A DNA stretch of 64,000 nucleotides, from positions 75,220,001 through 75,284,000 of the forward strand of contig NC_134136.1 in NCBI RefSeq assembly GCF_040939455.1. The letters run 5' to 3'. A program made the translations under genes and the position numbers. The DNA is from Microcebus murinus. Taxonomy: Eukaryota; Chordata; Mammalia; Primates; Cheirogaleidae. This document shows, one piece after another, positions 11,452-23,535 of this stretch (position 1 is its first letter; each line of letters opens with the position of its first letter). A model generated the notes under the pieces. The model was not told the origin of the DNA. It did not search any database and was given only the letters and a program-made list of their open reading frames with translations.

Positions 11452-12194
11452 AATGAAATCAAGAGTGCCTATGATTTTACACCATTTAAAATTGGCAGAG
11501 AAGTAAAAAGAATCATAGATACAGACAACATATTTGACAAGTTTTATCATAAAAAAATTGTTGAAGAGAGCTTCTCTGAGTAGAGACAACAAGTCAGTAG
11601 CTGTGAAAAAAATTGGAATTAAAATATTCATAAAATTAAAGGAGCTATTTTATAATATTTTATTGATTTTTTATAAAATTAAAGTTCTAAATCTCTTCGG
11701 AAAAACTCCAAAGAATTATCCCTAATTGTCACAGAAAAATCTTGGCAATAGTTAATATCTTTGTATAGCACAAGTGTATTTTTTTCAAAAGAAATCCTCT
11801 GAAAAACATATTTGACTTACAATCATAATCCAAGCTTCATAGTTTTGTTTTTATGTAGAAATTACAAAGTAATTTAAAACATTGAGTAACATTTATTAAA
11901 ATTTAAGTTGTGGAGATGATTGATTTAAAATGTGACATTCTCAGAAACCTCTAAAGAGAGGCTTTTTCTTCTCCTTAGAAAAGAATAAGAAATGGTTAAA
12001 GTGTTCAAAAAAAAATCTGACAAATATATTAATATGGTTCATCCTTTCATCAACTTGAGGCTTGATAAAGATGTTGGGGCAAATTTTGGCAGTATCATAG
12101 CATGACTTGAAAAGAGGATAAATCCTAGCCCTGACCACACCTCCTGGCTCTGTGCCTTGGCTGCCATGTTAGACAGTGGTGGGTGGCAGGGTGG
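11452..12194. other. Unassigned AT-rich sequence
   Basis: Opposing open frames of 60-80 codons occur, as expected in AT-rich DNA by chance. No gene called. Confidence 0.5.
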
Positions 12195-12428
12195 AGTGTA
12201 AAGGTTAAAGGCATGGACCCCAAAGCCAAAGGTCTGTGCTGTAAACTTGATTCCATGAGTTTCTAGCTCTATACATTTAAGCAAGTTACTTATCCTCCGT
12301 ATATCTTACATAATATTAGTATCTGTCCCACAAGTTTTTGTTAAAGGGATTCAATCAGTTATTTTTGTGATATTCCCAACATAGTCCCTGGCACAGAGTA
12401 AGTGCAGATAACTGTCTGTTAGACACAA
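12195..12428 (+). mobile_element. MIR SINE
   Basis: GGTTAAAGGCATGGACCCC, then TTTCTAGCTCTATACATTTAAG, CAAGTTACTTATCCTCCG, AGGGATTCAATCAGTT and AGTCCCTGGCACAGAGTAAG follow the MIR consensus in order on the + strand. Confidence 0.75.
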
Positions 12429-12429
12429 T

Positions 12430-14300
12430 AAAATTAGGACAAAAGAAGAGAAAGAAGTTTAATTGGTGAGAAAGTGAGTGAAAGAGCCTGACTGTAGGCG
12501 TTGGCATACAGAGAGGGCAATTTTTGGCACTTGTGCCCTCTGAGGAAATGAGACAAAAGAAAAAAAAGCAGCACAGGAACTGTTAGACCTAGTTATCTCC
12601 CTGACCCAATGCACTTCCCTCCCTCTGCACACAGTACCTGAAACTAATATCAGTATGTTTTGAAATTAATTGCTTGCCTTGTAAAATGATATTTAAAAAT
12701 CAGCTCCTTCTAAAGAGACAAAAAAACTTGTAGAGCTATTTTAGGGGGATGGAAATTAGCATATATTTACTCATTAGTTAAGTGGTCTCACAGGTAAAGT
12801 TTCCTGTAGGTTACTGAGAATGGCCTTAGGAAAACATACTATGAATTTTTTTTAACATGGATCAGAGTGATGACTGTTAGCATTAATCACAACTAGTAGA
12901 ACTATCGCCCATAAAAAGATACCTAGGGACTTTCCTTTCTGCCTCTGAGTGTATGTGAGCCTCAGGCAAAGGCTTAGTCATTTATGATTGAAGCTGTACA
13001 AAGGTAAATAATGGAAAAGTAGGCGGTTTGCTGGCCTCCATCAAGATTTGGAGGAAGACAAACTATAAGCACCACAATTAGAGAGAAGCCAGATGCTTGA
13101 GGGAGCTGACAGAATAAATAACTCTCTGATAAATAATTCTCAACAAAACTAGTTCAAAAACAGAGGCTTATTAAGAAAAAAAAGTCCAACTTTCAATCAG
13201 ACAAATTTTAATCAGTTAACTGATTAGGTGGGGGAAATATATTATCTTCAGTTCCTGGCTGCTCCTGGCTAATGAGTCTTGTTTTCCGAGGAGTCTTTGC
13301 TGGAGAGCCGGGCTCTGGGAGCCCAGAAGCCAGACTGACTCTTTACACTTCTTGCGAAGATTGCTTTGTCCTGCTCACCCAGCTGGAGTGGTCTCTTCAG
13401 AGTAAGAAAATTTTCTCCAAAAATTAATACCCAGCTCTATGCCCAACAACGAAGTGAAAAAGCATACCTTCTGCTCTCACCAAGTCATCATCTAACAGGA
13501 GAGAGAATATTTTCCAAAACTTAAATATCTTCAAAATGCTTACATTCACGTGAGAGAAAGATACAGCCCATTTTATATGTCCTCATCACTGGAATATTTT
13601 TATTTCAATAATAAAAATTGACTCACATTTCTTTATGGGAATCTGTAGAAAATATTTTATCTAAGTTGTGCCTAACTGAATACATGTATTTTAATATTAT
13701 TAATAAAAAAATATTTGCATGGTAAATATTGAAAATAAATAAATAAATAATATATTCATAAAATTAAATATGAAAAAATAGGGATTGAGATTATCCTTTA
13801 TTTAACAGAATTTTCTCTAAACTGACCAGATACCTCAGCATTCATGGAGGTCATACTTTCTCAACTAAAAATATTATGGCTCACAGAGAAGATATCATTA
13901 AAAATGCCAGTAGGTCCCTCCCTTCAGTCTCTGCCTCTGGCCTTCTTGGCTCATCTGCTTCAGTCTTCTTTTACAGCAAACTCTTTTACATATAACAAAA
14001 AATCTGACAACCAATGATTCTAAATTTTGAATCTTGTAGTTTTAGCCATTAGGTGAGTTCCAAATCTAAAAGTCCAGGAGAATGAATTCATTGGTGAAGA
14101 TTTGGTCAGATACTTTTGGCCACTCAATACAGGATGTCATTACATAGCCATATGGAAGTATGGGACAGTGGTGGTTTCTAGAAAAGGAGTTCTGGGCAAG
14201 CAGTTCGTTCATAGGTGTCCACTACACTTCCAACCATGGTGCCATTCTCAGATATAGGGAAATCAGGGGGAGGAGCTGGTTTGGGACCGATAGGGAGAAT
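12430..14300. other. Unassigned sequence
   Basis: Includes a moderately GC-rich patch (13255-13420, CTGGCTGCTCCTGGCTAATG ... AGCCGGGCTCTGGGAGCCC) that might be an old LTR piece, but I cannot name it. 13728-13755 is (AATA)-rich. No gene seen. Confidence 0.45.
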
Positions 14301-14309
14301 ATGAACTGT

Positions 14310-14740
14310 TTTATTCAATAATTTATTATTAAATTTCTCAAACATATAAAAGAATTTCATAATGAAACAATGAGCACTTCTGTATAGTAGCCATCTAAAT
14401 TCAACAATTGCTAACATTTTGTTATATTTGCTGTATGTCCCTATGTATGTTTGTGTATACATGTGTGTATTTTTCCTGAACTATTTAAAAGTAAGTTGCA
14501 GACATCATGACACTTTATCCCTCCACACTTCAGCATGTATCTCCTAAAAACAAAGTTGTTTTCTTACAAATACATAATATAATTATCACATCTAAAAAAT
14601 TAACAATAATTCCCTAATATCATATTTGGCTCACATTCAAATTTATCCAATAATGTCTTTTACAGCCTTTTTTCTTTGGAAACCAAGATCCAATCAAGTA
14701 TGATCTTATTTTTACATATGGACTTAAAAATAACTATTCA
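14310..14740. mobile_element. Ancient L1 3'-UTR-like fragment (probably L1M/L1ME type)
   Basis: Phrases such as AAGTAAGTTGCAGACATCAT, TCAGCATGTATCTCCTAAAA, AATTATCACATCTAAAAAAT, TAACAATAATTCCCTAATAT, CAAATTTATCCAATAATGTC and CCAAGATCCAATCAAGTATG occur in the order of a common ancient mammalian L1 3' region. Strand and subfamily are uncertain from reading alone. Confidence 0.5.
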
Positions 14741-15575
14741 GATTTAGATGTTCAGCAGACAGATGAAAATGCAAGCCTGGAGTTCAAGAGGTAGTTTATA
14801 GTTATTAGAAAGGACATTAGAGAATGATGAGGTTCCATAAGAGAAAGGAGAAAAAAGATGACAAGCTAGAAAGTGGAATATCAGTGAATCAAAGGACGAT
14901 AAGTGGCTATCAGTACCCAATACTGCAAATTCTACTAGGTGGATAAAGTCTGAAGAAAAACCCCTTGACTTGGCAATCCAAATCCTATGGGGAGCAGTTT
15001 TGTTAACACAAGAAGTCAGATTACAAGGGGTTTAGTACAACTGAGTTATAAAGAATTGGAACCGCAAGTATAGTCTTCTGTCCAGAAGTTTCAATTTGAA
15101 AGAGACTAAAGAGGTTAGATAGACAAGAAGTTCTCTACTTTTTCACCACCATGAGCCTTTTTCATTTTCCCTCCCTTCCCTAGTACTACTACCTTGGAGG
15201 CAATGTTTTAGAAGATACTGTTTATAAATAATAATGGGGCTCATAATTTTTCTTAATCTTGATTAGCTGCCCATTAGATCTTTTTAAAATCATAGATCAG
15301 AGCTCCTTTGAAGAGAAGGAAGGGTTGGTAGACAGTGTAGTGAACCTTGCCAAAAGAAAAAGGACATATTTTTCTCCAAGGCACAGAACAGGGAGAGAGG
15401 CAAAGAAATGCTGAGGTAGAGAGGGTACTTGTAGAGACATGTTGTAAGCTATAAGCATGAGAGAAAAGAATATGAGGGAACACTTGTCAGAGGACCTCAA
15501 GCTAAGTCCTGTGATGAGAGCAGGGAAGGCAGGTGTATGTACACAGGGAACTTGAAATATATGGAAAAGAATTGG
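14741..15575. other. Unassigned sequence
   Basis: No gene or family-level repeat recognised. The opposite-strand frames near 15274-15500 are short and overlap each other in different frames, which argues against coding. Confidence 0.5.
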
Positions 15576-15635
15576 AATAGCTGCTGTGTCAACTCTAAGA
15601 GAGCAGAAGTCAGATTCGCAATGTTGCCTGTTTCA
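15576..15635 (+). repeat. 60 bp dispersed direct repeat, copy 1
   Basis: Aligns without gaps to 17436-17495, 53 of 60 positions identical by eye, with abrupt loss of similarity on both sides. The other copy sits inside an L2 element; this one does not obviously do so. Confidence 0.8.
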
Positions 15636-15639
15636 ATTC

Positions 15640-15760
15640 AACCAATAGTCATTTAGCATTATAATCCTTAGCTCTGACAGACACTAGGTTACAAAGACAC
15701 ACAATCCAGATTTTGCCTTCTTTCTAACAAGAAATGGTACCCTACTACCTTGGCTTTCTT
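15640..15760 (-). mobile_element. L2-like fragment (tentative)
   Basis: CAACCAATAGTCATTTAGC, CTGACAGACACTAGGTTACA and AAGACACACAATCCAGATTTTGCC resemble the reverse-strand L2 3' end (ATTTATTGAGC ... GGCACTGTGCTAGG ... GACAAAGTCCCTGCC). Confidence 0.35.
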
Positions 15761-17030
15761 AAAAACACACTCTTTTGTTTTTCCTCCTGTTTCTCTGCCA
15801 TCTTTTTCAATCCCCTTTGAGGGCTCCTTTTCTTCTGTAGTTATCTTAAAATTTGAAGCTTAAATAATGGTAGATACTAGGTTTCTGTCCTAGGCCAAGT
15901 TCTCTTCTTACTTGACACATTCTCTTTGGGTGATCACATCCATTCACACTGCTTCATGTAGAAGCTTTCTGTTATTGACTGCCAAACCTCTATCTCCAGG
16001 CCTCTTTCAAGGACTACATTCAGTGAAAGAAAACAAATGGACATTTCAAATCAAAACTAACTGTGGCCATTTCTCTTTCAGGGGGTATCATTCATATCAG
16101 TGATGAAAGAACTCCTATATTCTGCTCAGGATCTATATATCTATACCGAAAAGATATATACCATTGTTATGTTAGCATAGCACATTAATGAATCTTTGGA
16201 TATGCAAAGATAGCTTGAGGAAGGGAACCACAAAGAAATTAATTGCATACTACAGCGGGAGGTTTTGTTTTGCTTTGCTTTGTTTTTTTGTTTTTTTTTT
16301 TTTTTTCTTTTGTTTGTTTGTTTCTTTTGCTAGGAGGCACTGAGAAAGGGAAAGGAGAGAGGGCAAAGCAATTCAGGAGGAGACTGGAGCCCAGGTTGGC
16401 AAAAATGGCCAAGAGCTTCTTAAGAACAAAGTTGACAGCTATTCATTTATAAATAGTACTGCACTGCTGCAACCCAAACCCCTTTCGTCTACACAAATCA
16501 TGAGTCAAGCTTGTTGCATACACAATGGGTTGGCATGATTGGGATTTTACTTTGAGTTTTGTGAAAATTAAGGGAAAGGAGCTTAGTTCATTAGCTGGGG
16601 TGACATGGCACAGAACTAGAACCGAGAGATGATCCATCAACTGAGCTAATTCAGCAGAGGCCAGAATTGAGGCCTAGAGGCAATGAAGAAAAACATTAAT
16701 CACTTTCTCAAGAATCTGTAGAGAATTTAGGAAGGATATTAGGCTCCTGGGATGGGGTATGAAGCATTGCCATTTAAATTTCAAAGGCAGTGTACCTCAA
16801 CAGACCATGATTATACACAAATCCAACTGACTATGGACATTCCCACTTAGAGAGTGCCCAAGGGACAATAGCTGCGGCATGGCAACAACTGACTTCATAC
16901 TCTGAAACCACTGCCATCACCTGCTCCCCCTGCAGTTTTCCATATTTTAGTGAACAGCAATTGTCCACATCATTCCTTCTTATCCTTCTCCCCGTCACAT
17001 CCCACCAATTATTAAGGCTAATTGTTGTTA
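15761..17030. other. Unassigned sequence with a T-rich tract
   Basis: 16262-16335 is a TTTTG/T-rich tract (possible remnant of a retroelement tail). The frames around it (16243-16452) are translated low complexity. No gene seen. Confidence 0.45.
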
Positions 17031-17435
17031 CCTCCTAAATATGTATCAATTCTGACTCTATCCCCTCACTCCCTTCATTCAGGCCACTAGTGTCCCCAGC
17101 TAAGGCCTCACTGACCTCATGGCCTCCATTCTTACCCTCTTACTGCTCCTTCTCCACGCAGCAGCCAAAGTAATCTTTCCAAACTGTGGCCAGATCATGT
17201 CATTCAATCCCCTGTGTAAAATCTTTCATTGATCACTCATTGTCCTTAGGATAAAAGAAAGTCCAATTTCCGTAGGTCCTCTTTGATCTGGTTCCTATTG
17301 GCTTCTCTACCCTTATCATGGTTCCCTCTTTTATTTAGACTCTCTACTTCAATTGCACAGAACTATTTTCAGATCTGGGACTGCTTCATATTCTCCCTTT
17401 CACCTCTTGGATTTTGGAAATGCTTTTTCCTCAGA

Positions 17436-17495
17436 AATAGCTGCTGTGTCAACCATAAGAGAGTCAAAGTCAGATTAGCAAAGTTGCCTGTTTCA
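17436..17495 (+). repeat. 60 bp dispersed direct repeat, copy 2 (inside L2)
   Basis: Ungapped match to 15576-15635 (AATAGCTGCTGTGTCAAC ... GTTGCCTGTTTCA), about 88% identical, 1.86 kb apart in the same orientation. Confidence 0.8.
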
Positions 17496-17642
17496 GCCTA
17501 GATGCCACTTCTTTCAGGAAGGCTTCCTTGACCATCCCCTTTGACTACTCGGGGTTATGTGGCTCTCTTATAGGCTTTCTTAGCATCTGGTGTTTCCTCT
17601 ATCATACCTCTTACTGCACTCGCTTTAATTGCCTATTTATTC

Positions 17643-17643
<1 letters not shown>

Positions 17644-17712
<69 letters not shown>
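17644..17712. repeat. (TC)n microsatellite, about 69 bp
   Basis: Uninterrupted TC repeat, hence young and probably length-polymorphic. It creates the artefactual Ser-Leu repeat frame at 17528-17725. Confidence 0.97.
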
Positions 17713-17715
<3 letters not shown>

Positions 17716-17840
17716 CAGCTTGTAAACTCCAAGAGGGCAGGGATTATGTCTGCTCATCTGGTTCATAGCTGTATCCTAATTGTCTAGCACAAAGCATGGC
17801 TTATAAAAACCATTTTAAAAAGTACTTACTAAATGGATAA

Positions 17841-18483
17841 ATAACATTCATGAAACATTTTGCAGTTTATGAAATGCCTCATCTCACGTTAACTTCACCA
17901 CTCTGTGAGAAATATATAATTTTCACCTTCAAGTAAAGCTCCATGTTATTTTTATAACTAAGTTTAACATAGGCTACATTTGTGAAGTTTTCTTTAATTT
18001 AGGTAAAAACTGTCTGAAACATTAACACACAAGATTTTAATATAATTTTAGAAGAAATTTGACTTACATAAATCTTTCAAAAATAGTTGATAACAAGTAA
18101 CTGCTAATAAAGTGTCCCACAGGAAAGGTCACCCTGTTAGATGTCCTTTAATAAATACAGGACATTCTGCTGTGCATAGCAGAATACTTTTTGCAACAAT
18201 AAATGTTGTGCTAAAGTCCCACAAAACATTTAATAATCTTAAGTGGATTAAGCATGGCTCCTATGATCTGATTTATACAGTGAATGTGCCAAGTAAAAGG
18301 TTTCCCCATAGAGAGATCAGATTGTAAACTTCAGTTGAACTCTGATAAAATTATCATAAATTCCAAACTAGCGGATCCCAAAATAATAAGGTTTTGCTTT
18401 AAATTCTTCTTATTGAATGGCCTACCAATCTTTGTAGACATACATTTTAAATGTGTCAAAAATGTTCTAAAATTACACTGTTT
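17841..18483. other. Unassigned AT-rich sequence
   Basis: No gene or named repeat recognised. Confidence 0.5.
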
Positions 18484-18780
18484 AATATAGTGGTCACTAG
18501 ACACATCTGTCAGAGCACTTGAAATGTAGCTAGTGTGAAGGAGGAATTGGATATTTAATTTCACATTCTTTTAAGTAATATAAATTTAAACTGAAACAGA
18601 GTAATTTTTATATTGATTATATGCTAAAATAAAAATATTTTGGATATACTGGGTTAACTAAAACATTAAACTTATTACAATTATTTTGCCTATTTATTTT
18701 TACTTTTTAATGTGGCTACTAGAAAATTTTATTAAATAAATTCCATACATGGCTCACATTATACTTTTATTAGAATTCAC
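18484..18780 (-). mobile_element. Nonautonomous DNA transposon, probably hAT-type
   Basis: Left: GGTCACTAGACACATCTGTC and GAGCACTTGAAATGTAGCTA. Right: TTTTAATGTGGCTACTAGAA and CATGGCTCACATTATA. These are the diagnostic ends and core of a mammalian MITE with GTGGCTACTAG-type terminal region. Interior AT-rich, no transposase. The name is not certain. Confidence 0.55.
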
Positions 18781-19257
18781 TTCTCAAAAATTACCCTAAT
18801 GTTCAACTCAGATAGGAAAAAGAAATGTACAAGGTATGTAAAATAGCACTTGCAATTTTATAAGATTATGCTATTTATCCCTGATAGTAAGTTAAACTCT
18901 TTGCACTAAATGGTTTCCTAACACCTAGGAAACATTAAATGCCTTCCCAACCCATGATAGCACCAGATCATAAAGCATGTTCTAGGAGAGGGTGACTGAG
19001 CATTTACCAAACTATACTACCACATTACTTATCCAAATGTGTTCTTTCTTCAAAGAAACAGGAGTTGTTTTATTTTTGTAGTTGTTGTTTTGGGTTTTTA
19101 TTTGTCAAATTGTATGTCTGTTAATGAAATCTTACCTGGAACTTCAATGCATAAAATGATGTAAAAGGATACTGCTCTGGTTAAAATGGAGGCAGAGATT
19201 CCAGAGCTGTGATCATTAACCTCCCTCTGCTACAACCCATGACCCTAACACTGCAAC

Positions 19258-19290
<33 letters not shown>

Positions 19291-21273
19291 TTCATGGCAG
19301 CCTTTGACATCTCTGCAGAATCCTAGGGCCCCACAATAATAAATAGGGTGACCAACACAGCTCTAGAATACAGCCTAGAATCAGGAAGGAGAGAGAAAGA
19401 GCCCCTGAGCATTTGAATGAGATGCTTCAATATTCAGATGCTCCCATGCCCACACGTCCCATCAAACAGTATTCCCTGCAACCTTATCAAATCTGTTCAT
19501 TCCCTCTTCTTGAATGCTCAGTACTAACACATTTAGTTATAGTTTCTCAATTAATTATAGGAAGCTAAAAGATAGCCCTTGCAGAGTGGTGGGAGTGTGA
19601 GGAGATTGTGCAAGCAAAGAGAAGAGGAAAAAGGGATGAGATCATTGCAACAAATGGGAACACTGGTAGCTCTAAGCAATGAAAACAAGACAGAGAAAGA
19701 GCATTCCAAAGCTGGTACCAGAATTCACGTAGAGCGACAGGCTGGGCCCACTAGAGTATGGGAATGAGCTGTCTCATGCCTCTTAATAGTTCCTGAGGAG
19801 AGCACTGTGTCAGGACACAATGAAATCATTGATGCTCCTATTCACCCTGAAGCTTTGAAGAAAGGATCAGTATGATTTATTCTGTTCAATGTAGAAGGTG
19901 GAGGAGTATGCAAATCATTCAAGCAATATAATCATCAAAAGGCTAAAATAAACCAAGCTTTGGTACTTAAAAGGTAGCATTCAGCCACCTAAATAATTCA
20001 CATATGTGAAATAGCTACTAGAGTTTGACATTTTAGGTGGTATGAGAAAGGAAGCCTCCATGAATAACAACATATAACTAACATACATGTTCAAAAAAGC
20101 AACACATGCTTGAAAGTATTTTGTGCCTACAGACTGTGAACTTGGAAAATGAACAGGTTTGCTCTTATTATGCATCCATCTCATATAGCTATAAACTGAG
20201 TCTGTGTTCTGACAAGTATTTCCTGAATTGAAACAGCTGCCTGGAAGCTAAGTACAGCTTGCTATATCACTGTAGACTTGTGTAATACAACAGACACCTT
20301 TCAAGGTTAGTGAGGGCAGGGAGGGAAGGGGATGGGGACAATCATAGGAGGCCTAAGAGGGAGACCATTTGGGAATGGAAAAGAGCACAAAGGGAAAGTG
20401 GCAGCATCTTTGTCAAGAATAAATCATCATGTATCCTCATCTTCATCTCTGGAGCCAACCACAGCTATTGGCATAGAAGGAATATATTCAAGAGAAAAAG
20501 TATCATCCTTCAGACGGTGCTTACTGTTCTTTACCGTTGGAAGTGTGCTGAACATGTAGGTGATGTTATGGGATCTTTGATATGACTTAGATTAGAAGTG
20601 ATCAGTAAGAGATCTTAGTATTTCTCTTTTGCTAGAGAAAACCCCTCAGGTAGCATGATATAAACGGGAAAGAATGCATTAAAGGATGTTGGCACATAAT
20701 GTGCCACATCAGCTCATCTATTGAATAAAGCTGCTATTTTTTGGTTATGACCACCATAGCAACCTAAGAAAAGTGTTATTATATGGCCACCATGATTGCA
20801 ATGATTTTCCTTCTCACATATAGTTCAAATTGCCTGTGTGGTATGTTTAAGCAATATGTGCAAGAGTCAAGATCATACACTGGGCAATAGAAGACTTGTG
20901 CATCTTTGGGCAGGTCTTCTCCCCAGTATATTCTCAGTAAAATGAGAAGATTTAATACAATAACCTCTAAGTGTTTCCTAATATAGTTCTAATAAAACCT
21001 ATGATATGTTACACAGAAACTCAGGACTAGCATTAGGCAGTACTTGTGGAATCTTCTTGTTCACATATGTGCCATCATCCCACTAACACACTCTCAATCA
21101 CTAACACTGCCATTACTACATGGCATTGGCTTGGTGTGTCTAGGACAGAATGTCCTTTGTGACCGATGCCAGTAGGCTCACTAGATGTCTAGATGGCTGG
21201 CAACATGCCAATTTTTAATGAAATGTCCAATTGTTCTGATTAATTTTATGAAAAATTAAGAATATCTGGTTTT
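18781..21273. other. Unassigned sequence with a (CA)n microsatellite
   Basis: 19261-19291 is a short (CA)n tract. Overlapping frames at 20310-20585 on the same strand cannot both code and neither resembles a known protein. No gene called. Confidence 0.5.
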
Positions 21274-21896
21274 AGACAAGGGTGCCCACTATCTCCACTT
21301 CTGTTCAACATAGTGCTGGAAGTCTTGGCTACAGCAATCAGACAGGAAAATGGAATTAAAGGTATCCAAATAGGGACAGAAAAGATCAAACTTTCACTGT
21401 TTGCTGATGATATGATTTTATATCTTGAAAACCCCAAAGATTCAACCAAGATTCCTGCAACTGATCAATGAATTTAGTAAAGTCTCAGGATACAAAATCA
21501 ATACACAGAAATCAGAGGCATTCATATATGCCAACAACCATCTAATTGAGAACCAAATCAAAGACTCAATTCCCTTCACAATAGCAACAAAGAAATATAC
21601 CTAGGAATATACTTAACCAAGGACGTAAAAGACCTCTACAGGGAGAACTATGAAACACTGAGGAAGGAAATAGCAGAGGATGTAAACAGATGGAAATCCA
21701 TACCGTGTTCGTGGATCGGCAGACTCAACATCATCAAAATGTCTATACTACCCAAACTGATCTACAGATTCAATGCAATACCTATTAAAATCCCATCAGC
21801 ATTCTTCAGAGATATAGAAAAAATAATTTTACGCTTCATATGGAATAAACGAAGACTCCGAATATCAAAAGCAATTCTAGGCAAAAAAAAAAAAAA

Positions 21897-23129
21897 ATGG
21901 GAGGCATTAATATGCCAGATATCAAACTATACTATAAAGCTGTAGTGATTAAATCAATATGGTATTGGCACAAAAATAGGAATATGGACCAGTGGAACAG
22001 ATGTGAGAATCCTGATATAAAACCATCCTCATATAGCCATCTAATCTTTGACAAAGCAGACAAAAACATACGCTGGGGAAAAGAATTCCTTTTCAATAAA
22101 TGGTGCTGGGAAAACTGGATAGCCACCTGTAGAAAGCTAAAACAGGACCCACATCTTTCACCTCTCACAAATATCAACTCACGCTGGATAACAGACTTAA
22201 ACCTAAGGTATGAAACTATTAGAATTCTAGAAGAAAAAATTGGAAACACTCTCCTAGACATCGGCCTAGGCAAAGAGTTTATGAAGAAGTCCCCAAAGGC
22301 AATCACAGCAGCACCAAAAATAAATAAATGGTACATGATGAAACTACAAAGCTTCTGCACAGCCAAAGAAGCAGTCATGAAAGTAAACAGACAACCTACA
22401 GAATGGGAGAAAATTTTTGCATCCTATGCATCCGATAAGCAACTGAAAACTAGAATATACTTAGAAATCATGAAAATCAGGAAGAAAAAATCAAATAACC
22501 CTATTAAAAAGTGGGCAAAGGACTTTAGCAGAAACTTTTCTAAAGAAGACAGAAGAATGGCCAACAAACATATGAAGAAATGCTCAACATCTCTAATCAT
22601 CAGGGAAATGCAAATCAAAACCACAATGAGATTTCACTTAACCCCAGTGAGAATGGCCTTTATCAAAAAATCTCCAAACAATAAATGCTGGCGTGGTTGC
22701 GGAGAGAGAGGAACACTCCTACACTGCTGGTGGGACTGCAAACTAGTTCAACCTCTGTGGAAAGCAATATGGAGATACCTTAAAGCGATACAAGTGAATC
22801 TACCATTTGATCCAGCAATCCCATTGCTGGGCATCTACCCAAATGATCCAGTGACACTCTACAAAAAAGACACCTGCACTCGAATGTTTATAGCAGCACA
22901 ATTCATAATTGCAAGGCTGTGGAAACAGCCCAAGTGCCCATCAATCCAAGAATGGATTAATAAAATGTGGTATATGTATACCATGGAGTACTATTCAGCT
23001 CTAAGAAACAATGGTGATATAGCACATCTTATATTTTCCTGGTTGGAGCTGGAACCCATACTACTAAGTGAAGTATCCCAAGAATGGAAAAACAAGCACC
23101 AGATATATTCTCCAGAAAACTGGTATTAA
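21897..23129 (+). pseudogene. L1 ORF2 C-terminal open frame (partial)
   Basis: A 410-codon open stretch corresponding to the C-terminal third of ORF2: the segment after the reverse transcriptase, the Cys-rich motif [18 protein letters not shown] (about residues 260-278) and the end [20 protein letters not shown]. It lacks the endonuclease and most of the reverse transcriptase. Just upstream, a run of 13 A at 21883-21895 has shifted the frame relative to 21739-21945. The frame is open because the copy is young, not because it is a gene. Confidence 0.85.
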
Positions 23130-23185
23130 CTGAGTAGCACCTAAGTGGACACATAGGTACTACAGTAATAGGGTATTGGGCAGGT

Positions 23186-23212
23186 GGGAGGGGGGAGGGG
23201 GGAGGGGGTGGG
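23186..23212 (+). other. G-quadruplex-capable tract in L1 3' UTR
   Basis: GGG-A-GGGGGG-A-GGGGGG-A-GGGGG-T-GGG: at least four G-runs with 1 bp loops. An equivalent C-rich complement lies in every other lemur L1 3' UTR here (23432-23456, 33803-33826, 51727-51745, 61319-61336; + strand at 56620-56636). Confidence 0.8.
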
Positions 23213-23535
23213 TATATACATACATAATGAGTGAGATGTGCACCATCTGGGGGATGGTCATGATGGAGACTCAGACTTTTGGGGGGAGGGGGTAAATGGG
23301 CATTTATTGAAACCTTAAAATCTGTACCCCCATAATATGCCAAAATAAAAAAAAAATTAAAAAAAAAGTCTGACTCTCCATCATGACCATCCCCCAGATG
23401 GTGCACATCTCACTCATTATGTATGTATATACCTGCCCCCCTCCCCCCTCCCACCTGCCCAATACCCTATTACTGTAGTACCTATGTGTCCACTTAGGTG
23501 CTACTCAGTTAATACCAGTTTGCTGGAGAATATAT

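Larger units (their letters stand above)
17060..17840 (+). mobile_element. L2 (LINE2) 3' fragment carrying a microsatellite and a 60 bp insert
   Basis: Clear L2 order: CAGATCATGTCATTCAATCC, CCTCTTTGATCTGGTTCC, AGGAAGGCTTCCTTGACC, then TTGTAAACTCCAAGAGGGCA, GGGATTATGTCTGCTCATCT and TGTCTAGCACAAAGCATGGC. A (TC)n tract interrupts it at 17644-17712. The 60 bp at 17436-17495 does not fit the L2 order at this point and is repeated at 15576-15635. Confidence 0.8.
21274..23367 (+). mobile_element. L1 retrotransposon, 5'-truncated, + strand (left arm of inverted pair)
   Basis: Homology to the other lemur L1s begins at AGACAAGGGTGCCCACTATC (mid reverse transcriptase) and continues through the ORF2 C-terminus and 3' UTR to CCCCCATAATATGCC and an A-rich tail. 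It abuts a - strand L1 with no unique spacer. No target-site duplication could be found, consistent with a later rearrangement at the junction. Confidence 0.92.

Noticed and set aside
17644..17712. Possible CRISPR or satellite array
   Set aside because: Simple dinucleotide repeat without spacers. No CRISPR-like or satellite-like periodicity elsewhere in the window.
17528..17725. Frame with a long Ser-Leu repeat
   Set aside because: It is a translation of the (TC)n microsatellite inside an L2 element.
23029..23406. Pro-rich 125-codon frame over the L1 3' UTR
   Set aside because: A translation of the complement of the G-rich 3' UTR tract spanning an element junction; not a gene.
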